In this document: positions 43,295 through 55,200 of the stretch, one piece after another
How the letters are laid out: each line of letters opens with the position of its first letter
Numbering within the stretch: position 1 is the first letter of the stretch
NCBI GenBank assembly: GCA_003255025.1
Contig: QANY01011952.1
Span: 743,359 to 807,358, forward strand
Direction of reading: 5' to 3'
Origin: Datisca glomerata
Lineage: Eukaryota > Streptophyta > Magnoliopsida > Cucurbitales > Datiscaceae
DNA length: 64,000 bases
Notes under the pieces: generated by a model
Told to the model about the DNA's origin: nothing
The model's input: the letters and a program-made list of their open reading frames with translations, nothing else
The model's database searches: none
Translations under genes and position numbers: made by a program

Positions 43295-46200
43295 ATGAGT
43301 GGATGGGAAAGGCTTAGGACTTCTGGATCGAGATTGGGGGATCGAGATTCAACCATGAACGATAGGGTTCCTTCGTCTCGGACGGTTAGACTCGGTCGAG
43401 TTCAGCCCCAGGCACCTGGTCACCGGACTATATACTGCAATGATCGCGAGGCTAATATTGCTGTCAGATTTAAGGTTTGCTTTGTGTTTTATGCATTTTT
43501 CACTTCTAGTCCGTTTATTGATGATAGCAAGGTAGAGTGGCAATTTTGAATTGAATTAAGCTTTTGTTTCTTTGCTTTTGAATTAAGCTTTTGATTAAGG
43601 AACTTATTTTATTTCTTTGTTTTGGGATATCCTGTAAGATTATAAATATAATCACTATGGCATCTACTAAATTAATATCATATTCTGAGTCATGTGTTTT
43701 GTAATTTTGCTTTACTTATCGACAAACCGTAGGATTTTTAACCAATGGGAGTGGAGGTGTTCGGTTTGATGAATGGATAGAATTTTTCGATGGGGTTTTG
43801 GGTTACGGATGCATAAAAGTTATGGGTGAAATTTCAGTTTGTTAGAGAGTCCTTCATGTTTAACTCCTTTGCGTGTCTGGTTAGTAGGGAACTCTTTCGG
43901 AGAGGAGAATGAGTTGTATGTTAGGAGGCCGCCCTGTATACTTCAATTTGTACTAAGTTTTCTGATTGGTCCTTGTAGGTATCGTTATTTCTTCTTTTTC
44001 ATTGGAATGCAAGCTCTTTGTACGACTCATATGAGTGCAGTAAAGTTAGTGAACAAATATATGATGAAGATTTATTGCATTATAAAAAAAGAGTGCAACA
44101 TTCAACGTACACTCACATCCAGTCAGGCAAAATGCAATTCTGAAATGCAGAATGACGTATGTACATTTTTATATCCAATAAGCTTGTATAGACTTTTGGG
44201 CAAGAAGACAAAGAAACTCTAAAATTTCTACGTCTTACACTATCTAACTATAACTGTAATAAATTTGCATTAACTTGTCTTACATTATACTTTCTTTAGA
44301 TTTGGCTATTTGCATCTTCTCCTATTAGATTTCATTGATGCTGGATTAATTATGTCAGGGGAATTCAGTGTCGACAACGAAGTACAACTTTTTTACTTTT
44401 CTACCCAAGGGGCTGTTTGAACAGGTAACTAACTATCAAGTATCTTGATCAAAGGACAAACATGTTAATGTTTGTGTTAGCTTGTGAAGTTAATAGGGAG
44501 CTTAGCCTGCCTTATTTACTTACCTGTAAAGTTTTGTATATTTTTGCTCATAGAATCTGGATTACTGAACTTACTAGTCCACGGCCTGTGCCTCATGATT
44601 GGGCAATTGCGATAAATGTTACTTTCAAACTGTAACTTAAAACTTTGAATTTCAACTTGTGCATGATTTTTATTATTTGAACATGGAAATTTAACTCATA
44701 TTTTCAGGTTGCACAATTGAACCTATTGTGTTCATTATAAATTGGTAACATGTTTTTGAAGTTCATGAATGGTTGTAGTTAATTTATAGCTGTAGTGCTT
44801 GTTTGCCTGGGTAATATGTGTTGTGCATTTTAAGAAGGAATTATTCATTATTATGAGATAGTTTGTCCTTCAATTTGGAGCACGCTAGGATATAATCAGT
44901 TTGTCCTTCTTTGGTCCATTAATTAAAAAGTTGAAGTAAAAGGTTTTGATTGTAAAATATATGTTAATGACGTGAGTCATTATCGGTCCATTTTCTTCCC
45001 TCTCTATGACTTCATCTTATTTTACAGCTACCTCCTCCTCTTTAATGACTTATTTGGCATTCTGAGAAGTTGTGTGTTCTTACTGACAGTTCAGGCGGGT
45101 AGCTAATCTGTACTTTCTCACGATCTCGATATTATCAACAACGCCAATAAGGTAAATTAAATTTACAGAGAGGAGCCTTATTGCTATGGTGGGAAATTTT
45201 CTTTTCCCCGCTTTTTCAGTTTTCATGATACATTTTTGCATTGGGTTTTATAGATCTGCTAACCTTTTAGTATATGTCTAATTTGTTCAAATATTTTTAG
45301 AACGGGTGTTATGTGTAAATCTTATGATCCAGTTACAGTTGCAGACCATGAATACTCCATTATTTTGGAGAATCAACTGATTGCACTTGTGGTAGCAGGG
45401 TGCACTTTAGTTTGTTTTCCGCATAGGCGCATAGAATATTTTATTCATGCCATTTGGTTTATTCATTCAATTTACATTTACAACCGATTTACTATGCCTT
45501 ACTTGTTCCTTCGTTTGATTTGTGCTTGCCCCACCCGTTGTTTTCCTCAGCCTTTTCTTATTGCTTTCATATGGGGTAAAATTCTTTTACTTAGCAGATA
45601 GGGAACTGGTTGTACCAGATGTCCAGATTTATCTATTGTCCAGGTCTATTATAATCTGCGCACAATGTGGTAAAGTCTTCCTTTCTTGTTCTTGCAGTCC
45701 TGTAAGTCCGATAACAAATGTGGTCCCTCTTAGTTTGGTTTTACTCGTCTCTCTTATTAAGGAGGCATTTGAGGACTGGGTAAGTACTGCGTTTCATTTT
45801 TTTCCTAATATAATCATTGATTAGTTCTGTTATGTATGCCTCATAATATTTTCTAAAAAAGCATGATATCCTGCTTTGGTTTTCTCAAGGCCTGAGTCGT
45901 GGGCCATACATTAACATTATGCCTATGTTTAATTTTTATAGGGTTAATTTATAATTGCTATTCCTTTCTTACTCTTTTGTTCTTCTCCCTCCCTGCAGAA
46001 GCGTTTTCAGAATGATATGACAATAAATAATAATCTCGTCGATGTGCTGCAAGATCAAAAGTGGGAAAGTATTTCCTGGAAAAAGTTGCAGGTTGGAGAT
46101 ATTATCAGGGTAATTACACTGAACTCACATTTAAATTTCCCAACTTTTAAAATAGCATAGTTTGTTTTTGCTGATGAAAAAATAGCCGTAAATTTCTTTT

Positions 46201-49200
46201 TAATATGTACACTACTTTGTTTCTTGCTGATGGAAAAATTGTATCTACTCAATATTTTAAGGTTTACATGGATTAATAACTGTGGACATAATATAGCTAT
46301 TAGAGTTTATAACAAATCATTTTGTTCTTAGTTTTTGAGATTATAAACTAGATATTATCTGCATTTCTGCAGGTTAGGCAGGACGCGTTTTTTCCTGCGG
46401 ATTTGCTTTTCCTTGCTAGTACAAATCCAGATGGTGTCTGCTACATTGAGGTTATTCTTTTTTTTCCTATAGCCTTAAATTTCTCTTTAAATTTCAAGGG
46501 TGTTAAAAGAAAAATCCAAATGCGGATGGAGTTCACATAGTTCTATTCAATTTTTATTGCAGACTGCTAATTTAGACGGGGAGACAAATTTGAAGATCAG
46601 AAAGGCAGTAGAAAAGACCTGGGATTACTTATCTCCTGAAAAAGCGTCAGAATTCAAAGGTTTAGCCTCTTTGTTGATATGATAGGCATGAGCTTGATGA
46701 TTTTATCACCAGGGTTAATTTCATTCTGATGCATATCGTTGTAGGTCATGAATATGATTAGTTTTAAACTGCTACATATACTCAATGATATAGTAGTGTC
46801 TGTAGGATGGTGAATCTGAATGTTAATTTAAAGACGTTACTGCAGTCAAAGATTGTTAGTTCTGCATCTTTTGAAGTTAGCTTATGACCCGTTCTCCTCG
46901 CATCCATCAAATGTGCTTTATACGAGTATGATTACTAGATGAATGCTTCTTTGGTTCCTGTTAAAATGTAATGCCTTTTAGATGCTTGAAGTGACACGTA
47001 TTATGAACTAGAAACTGGAATGGTAAGCCACGATAACCAGTTTGTAGACATTTTTAAGAATATGTTAGTTCTCTCAGATATTGACCGATAAAAAAGTTTT
47101 CTCAGATATTGATAAGATGTCTGCGGTAATGAAGCACAAACACTGTCTCCTAAGCCAATGTGGCTGTATCGGACACGTGTCAGACACCGACACTCTCTGA
47201 CATTTGGTAGACACACGAAATTGCGTTTCATTCAATTGGAGCTTGTTGTCTAATGTGTCCTCCAATACGTGTCAGATACCTTATGACGTGCTATAGCGTG
47301 TCTAACCCAATTCGGTCAAGGGGCATGGAACTGCGTTCCAGTTCCATTGTTCCCAAACGGGGTTCCATCCCGATCTGGAACGGTAAATCTACCGTTCCGA
47401 TTTTTGCAAGCATTGACGCCATTGACAGGTGAGAGAGAAGAAACTGAAAAACATACCTTTGATTCCTCTGAAATCCGCTCATGAAGTGAACAGTGCCGCC
47501 CATGAGAATCGTCTAGGGGCGGAGAAATGAACGTTTATGCCTCTGTCTTGGCATGGAATCGAAGCCACCGTAACCCACATTACAAACAGCAAAACCATGT
47601 TCATTGTGAAGATAGGAACCGCAAGGCCATTTGTGGCCAACAGCATAGTCAATTTTGGGGCAGCAAGAATCGAAGAAGACTTGGGAATCTCAGATTTTTA
47701 GGGATTTAGCAGATTTTTTGCTGTCTTTATTTCAAAAAGAGAAGGAAACATGTTATTGTACACACACAGGTACTGTACATAGAGGATACTTTACCATTTG
47801 ATCATCTCTTAAAATGATCCAAAGGCTATTATAAAGCCTGTATAGTAGAATTTTAAATTACATTTATTGATCCAAACAAAACAGTTCCACGTTCCGAACC
47901 ATCGTATTCCGTTCCAAGAGGACGACCCGGAGAAGCCTATCCCCACCGTTCCCCGTTCCGGGACAGAGACCGTATCATGTTCCCGATTCCGATCCTCGTA
48001 CTGGGTCAAACCGCGATCCGGGTAACATTGGTCTAACCTGTGTCAAATACTAAACAATCGTTGAAAACTTTAATGACCCTTTTTCCTATATTTTCAAGAA
48101 TCTTGTCAAACTAAAATCATGAGAAAAATAAAGTAAATTATATATTGAATGTAGTGACGTTTCAATTGAAATAGATACACTTGACACGTTCATAATAGCC
48201 TCAATCATAAATAAAATAGATATATGAATCCATATCCATGCATACATAATATTGATGGCTACATACATACATATATATATGCGTACATAGTGTCTCTCTA
48301 GCGTCTCAGTGTCCTAATTTTATAAAAAATAATGTGTTAGTATGTCGTGTTGTGTCCGTATTTATTCTTCTTAAGTGGCACAGTCTGTAAATTTCGGTAC
48401 GAACTCATGTACCTTGGCTGCATGTTTTCTATTTCTGGTAGTTGCTCCTTTATCTTCAAATGATAAATAGGAAAAAGTGAGATATGATATTATGTGATGT
48501 TAAATGTATGATTTTCCCACATTATGTGCTTTGCTAATTGTAGGTGAAGTGCAATGTGAGCAGCCAAACAATTCATTGTACACTTTCACAGGCAACCTTA
48601 TCATTCAGAAGCAAACATTACCTCTCAGCCCAAATCAACTTCTACTGCGAGTATGATGTGGTTTCATTTCTTCTTTTTTCTCTCCTTTGTTTTTTTGTCT
48701 GTCTCGGAGTACATTCTTTTGATTCAATGAATGTACTGTGGTCCTTGATTATCGAACATCTCTGCTGGTTGGCCTAGTGAGGGCATTTGTTTGTCAGCAC
48801 TTTCACTTTTACGTTTCCTTTTCAGGGATGCAGTCTCAGAAACACTGAATACATTGTTGGAGCTGTTATTTTTACTGGTCATGAGACAAAGGTTTGTTGC
48901 ACAGACGGATAGTAGCTTATACTGCTTATAATTAATTGAACTGTCTCGTATTAAATATTACGAAAAAGATTATGATGAATGTGCATCTGAAATGATGGAT
49001 TAATTTTGTTTTCTTTTTTTGGTAAAAAATTTCCTCTAGTCTAAGTGCTTTATTTTTGCTGCCAGAAGATGTGTAGTTTTGCTGTAGTTAATGGAGTGCT
49101 TTGATGGATTCCATTTTCTGTACGTAGGTCATGATGAATGCAATGAATGTTCCTTCTAAAAGAAGCACTCTTGAGAGGAAACTGGACAAGCTTATTCTAG

Positions 49201-52200
49201 CACTTTTTGGAACTCTCTTTGTTATGTGTCTGATTGGCGCCATTGGCAGGTTTGACTGAAGGACATGTATTGAGTAATTTATCATACATTAATGTTCCTA
49301 TATTACAATATACTTTTGCTTTGAAATTCTGCAGTGGTATATTCATCAATCGCAAGTACTATTACTTGTCTCTTGATAAAGGTCGAGAAGATCAATTTAA
49401 TCCTAACAATCGTTTCCTGGTACAATATGGTTTTACTGTTCAGTAAATACATGAGATGATAAATCTTTTTGATTTGGATCTAAATGACTAAATCTTTGAT
49501 TTTTCTTTTCCTTTGGTTCATTTATATGTGTTACAGGTCGCTCTTCTTACTATGTTTACCCTAATCACTCTTTACTCAACGATCATTCCCATTTCTCTTT
49601 ACGTTTCCATTGAGGTGGGCATCTGTCTCTTATTACACTTTTCATCTTATGGTAATCGAGAAATTATTAATGAATGATTACTTCCTGCTTTATATGCATA
49701 TGTTAGATGATTAAATTCATTCAATCGACTCAATTCATCAACAAGGACATAAATATGTACCATGCTGAAAGCAATACTCCTGCATTGGCTAGGACTTCGA
49801 ATTTGAACGAGGAACTTGGACAGGTAATTTGCTGCCATTTTTATGGAATTTAAATGAGGTTCATCTTTAAAGGATTTGTCGGGGAATCTGCAGATATAAG
49901 AGGTGTTTCTCAAAGATGACTCATGTTGTTTCACTTTGGCAGGTGGAATATATATTTTCCGATAAAACTGGAACTCTAACTAGAAACTTAATGGAATTTT
50001 TCAAGTGTTCAATTGGAGGAGAGGCCTATGGCACTGGTGTTACAGAAATAGAAAGAGGAATTGCCCAGCGGAACGGTATGAAACTCGAGGTAAAATATTA
50101 TCACTGGTCTGGAGGACTGGAGGACGTGATATTGGGGAAAAAGAAATAAAAATTAAATGTCTATCTGTTATTTCTACTGTTATAGGGGCAGAAATCAGCT
50201 AATGCAGTCCAAGAGAAAGGTTTTAACTTCGATGATGATCGGCTTATGCGAGGTGCATGGAGAAGTGAGTCTAATTCTGATCTTTGCAAGGTAACTAATT
50301 ACTTGAATAGATTGCGACATCTGGTCATTGTGGGACTTCGAAAAGGAGATTATGATTTTTCTTAGGTGTCATTAGCACACTGTGGGACTAAATGTTTTTT
50401 TTTTCGGGAGAAAGCATATCAGTTGTATAGTAGGGCTAAATGACTAGCACAGTGTGATAAATAAAATCATTCTTGCTTTAGGAATTTTTCAGATGCCTTG
50501 CTATATGCCATACTGTGCTTCCTGAGGGCGAGGAATCCCCGGAGAAGATCACTTATCAAGCAGCGTCACCAGATGAGTCTGCTTTGGTAACTGCTGCAAA
50601 AAACTTTGGATTCTTCTTTTACAGGTTTGTATGATTCAGTTTGGTTCTATTCCTCATCGACATTGTTTTTTTCCTTGGACACCATATTTTATACATTGAA
50701 TTCTATTATATCTCCCTTAGTATTTTTTTCCGGTGCTGTCATACTTTACATGATCCATTCTGTTGTATGCGTTCCTGGAGAAAAAAGGAAATCCGTTTTC
50801 TTGGATGCCGAGTGTGGTAAATGGTGAATGCTCCAACTTTTCTGTTCGTCTACTTATTCCTACAACGTGCTTTGCTCGTGATATTGATAATCTCCAATTA
50901 AAAGTAATAAATAATTTAAAAATCTAATCGAAACAAACAGGCGCTACCGAAGTATGTAAAATTATGCAATTTGAACCTTTATCAATTACAGTATGTCTTT
51001 TAGTATTCCTAACTTTTAATTGAAGAGTAAGTCTCTTTAACTATTAAATATCATAGAAATTAATGTCCTTATCTAATTGTATTCAATTATTAAATTTACT
51101 TTTGAAAATCTTGTAGGAATTATAAATAAAACTAAGGACCAAATTGGAAAACTTATTAGTCTCTTCAAAATAGTACAAGGCCCCGTTTAGTTCTCGCTAT
51201 CCTCCTTTGTGTATTTCTCGTATCCTTCTAATGTGTATCAAATTTATGGTTTCTATTGGTGCAAATCTAATCACCTCAATTTTCAATTGAAGATGAGAAA
51301 GAATTCCCCATTGGTAACAAATGCTTTTCCACTTGTAATTGAATTGACATGTTTGTTTGGAATAATCATATAAATTAGAATGCAATCCTAGTTTGCGTAC
51401 ATTCCTAATTTACCATCTTTTAAGGCAATTGAATTGCAACAGAAAATGGGAGCAATCCGAATTTACAATGCAATTGTAATTCTAATATCAAACAAAATTA
51501 CTTTTGTACTCCCATATGAAATCAAACAAATGTCACTTCTTCTTTCACTGTCTCTCTCAATTTATTAATCAATTTATAGTTAATTTTATTAAAGTTTAGT
51601 TTAGCATCATTAGTTTACTTAAATATTAATCAAGCATTTGTTAAGATTGCATGACAAAATTGTGTTTTGCATAATATAACTAAAATGGTATTTAAGTAAC
51701 TTTCTGTTATTTATACAATTTTATAACAAAATTTAACCTATACCAAACAAAACAATCTTAAATTGCCACCCATCAGTTCATAAATTACCATGCACAACCA
51801 AACATGACAATGATATTTTGACAGTAAGTGAATTGCAAGTAATTAAATTGCCAACAATTGAATTGCGATGGTCATTCTAGATTGCACAAATCGGTATTAT
51901 TTGCTTTGTTCTTGATCTTTTCAGTTTTTAGTTTCTGGTGGATTACTCATCCACCAAAACCTATTCTTGTACTCTTTTTATTAATATAATAAAAAAGAGC
52001 AAATTTGGAATTACTTGTAATTTACTTGGACAAAAAGTCCAAGAATGTTTCTCCTTTCATCCTCCATTTTATTTACACTAGTGATTATTGTAAAATGAAA
52101 GGTTATAATGAAATTGCGATATCATGGTTTGAGATACTGGAAAACTAATTATTATTTTTCAATGTTATTAGGGTAAATTTGGAATTCGATCTAAATTGGT

Positions 52201-55200
52201 TGGACAAAATAGTCCAGAAAAGTTTCTCACTGCATAATGCCTTTTCTTTTGGGTGGGTGGGGTGATAGTCCAAGTAACTTTTGTATGGACGACATTTCAG
52301 CTTATTATCATAATGCTAACCCCCCCGGTGGGATCATTATTCTCAGGCGTACGCCTACTACGATCTATGTGCGTGAATCTCATGTTGAGAAGATGGGTAT
52401 TATCCATGATGTCTCTTATGAGATTCTCAATGTCCTCGAGTTCAATAGGTGGGCGTGCATCCTTCATCTCTATATATTTCATTAATGGTGTGTATATGCT
52501 AATATGATTCTTGATTCCTGTTGTTAATAGCACGAGGAAGCGTCAGTCAGTGGTATGTCGTTATCCGGATGGCAGGCTTGTTTTGTATTGCAAGGTAATA
52601 GATTTTCATTTCTTAATATTAAGTGGCCTGGCTTGGTGGGAAAAAAAGAGCCAGATGGAATGAGACCTGCTCTTTGCAGGGTGCTGATACCGTTATCTAT
52701 GAGCGATTGGCTGGTGGAAAAGATGACTTGAAGAAAGTAACCAGGCAACACTTGGAACAATTTGGTTCTGCCGGACTACGAACCCTTTGCCTTGCTTATA
52801 GAGATTTGAGCCCTGATATGTATGAAAGCTGGAACGAGAAATTTATCCAGGCTAAATCGTCTTTACGGGATCGTGAAAAGAAGTTGGATGAGGTACATTT
52901 TGTTGGACGTGTGTTTTTTTATTTCCCTTTGACCTTATTTGTAAGACCGTTTACCTCTCATTCCTTATTCCAGATAAAAGAAGTTATGTCTATTCTTTAA
53001 GAGGTTCTATATTTCTATGCATCTTTTAATAGTATTTGTTACTCTCATGCTGGATGAAAGGGAGAGTTTTTATTAAATTTTTACTCTGAGTCCGTTGCCA
53101 GATAATTTTTACTAGTACTACTATAGTGTGAATATTGAGTTTATCAGGTGAGGTAATGTTTGTTTATTCTGTCGTAAGAATCTTCTACAAGTAATTAAAT
53201 GTGCTTGTAATTGCTAAAATTTTGCAAGTATATACTGTCGGAGGAAGCCTGTTCATTCTACTACCCATGACAGATTTTTTGGATAGCAATAGTATGAAGT
53301 ATGAAGTGCGTATAAAATTTGTTATAAGCTTGAGGTTGGGTGATTGATTATTTATATATTTGTACTATGGGCTGGATAATTGATGTAGTATGTGGAATTT
53401 TATTTAAATTTCTACATTCTGCAACATTTTATATAATGGTGTACAGAAAATTTTAAGGGTATGAATAGAATTACCTTATGTTACATTTCTGAACATCAAA
53501 CTGGAAGTAGTGTTTTGGATCATGGGGTGTGGCCCAATGGTCACCAACTCCCATTGGAGCTTTGGCTCTAAGATTTCATCCCTAGAAAACTGCTTCTATA
53601 ATTAAATAAATAGTTTTGCGTAGCCTTTGTGATTGAGAGCAGCTCGGATCTGTTATTCCACGTGTGGCAAGTATTACCTCCTTCACCTATGCAAATTTAC
53701 GCTTTTGTGAGCTATTTCTGTTTTTTGTACTATGACTGACTGAAAGATTATAAAATCCTTACAGGTGGCGGAACTCATAGAAAAGGAACTTATTTTGGTT
53801 GGTTGTACTGCTATCGAGGACAAGCTTCAAGAAGGAGTACCAAATTGTATAGAGACACTTTCTAGAGCTGGCATCAAAATTTGGGTGCTCACTGGGGACA
53901 AGTTGGAAACAGCAATAAATATAGCTTATGGTATGTGAATATTTTAGTGGTAGCTTCAAACCCCCAACCCCTAGTAGATATTGTTATTTCCTTGTTATGC
54001 CTGCAATTCTTTGATTATTCTTTATCATCTTATATTTTGCAGCATGCAACTTAATTAACAATGACATGAAACAGTTTATCATCAGTTCAGAAACAGATGC
54101 AATCAGGGAAGTCGAGGACAGGGTATGTGGCAAATTTATGTAGCATCTCTGGGCATTGATTAATTAGAAAAGGACGTAGCATCTAATGGTATGCCAGTTG
54201 GTATTCAATGATTTTAAACACTTATGCAGTTCTTGAAAATCTTATCATTAGGGTGACCAAGTAGAAATTGCTCGCTTTACCAGAGATGAAGTGAAGAAAC
54301 AACTGAAGAAATGCCTAGAGGAAGCACAGCAATATTTGTTTTCTTCATCTGGACCGAAATTAGCACTTGTTATAGATGGGAAGTGTTTGATGTATGCCTT
54401 AGACCCAAGCTTGAGGGTGATGTTACTTAATTTGAGTTTGAATTGTAGTTCAGTTGTTTGCTGCCGAGTTTCTCCTCTGCAGAAAGCACAGGTTAGTTTT
54501 GCGTTGGCAACCACATCTTATTATTTGTGAAGTTGGCTAAACATGGAAATATTAGTGTAATATATAATTGGTTTAGAGTCTGCTATATTCTTATTTTACA
54601 TTGGTCATATGAAAATTTCTTTCCTTCGAACTATGGGGTATGTAGAGGAGCAAAACCTCAGTGGTGTTTCTTTTTGTGGATTGAATTTTGATATACAGGC
54701 GAAGTCATAAGATTTTTTTTATGAAACCTCCTCTTTGAATGGGTTTCTTAAATACTGGGACCTATCATGTTGAGTAATTGTTATTAGCATTGTCACCATT
54801 TTAGGTGACAAGTATGGTCAAGAAAGGTGCACGGAAAATAACACTTAGCATTGGTGATGGTGCCAATGATGTCAGCATGATTCAAGCTGCTCATGTTGGC
54901 GTTGGTATAAGTGGGCAGGAAGGAATGCAAGCAGTGATGGCTAGTGATTTTGCAATTGCCCAGTTTCGGTTTCTCACTGATTTACTCCTTGTGCATGGAC
55001 GATGGTCATATTTTAGAATATGCAAGGTATAACTTTCTTTTGAGTGTCTGACACGGGCAAGGAATCAATAGCATATGTATGCGTAATTTTGTTTTTTGTT
55101 TTTATGCAGGTCGTGACGTATTTTTTCTACAAGAATCTTACATTCACTTTGACCCAGTTTTGGTTTACCTTCCAAACTGGATTCTCTGGTCAAAGATTCT

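Larger units (their letters stand above)
46660..48543 (+). other. Intron 7 of the ALA3-like gene, enlarged by insertions
   Basis: At 1,884 bp this is the longest intron. It splits the codon for the Gly of EFKG|GEVQCEQ (phase 1). Its middle holds a hAT-like element (47308-48030). GTGTC-rich sequence on either side (about 47160-47300 and 48039-48360) looks like an older element that the hAT entered. Confidence 0.9.

Noticed and set aside
43839..44222. A 127-codon + strand open frame
   Set aside because: It lies wholly within intron 1 of the flippase gene and its translation has no motif.
47291..47503. A minus-strand 70-codon frame in intron 7
   Set aside because: It overlaps the hAT-like element and its translation does not resemble a transposase or any family.
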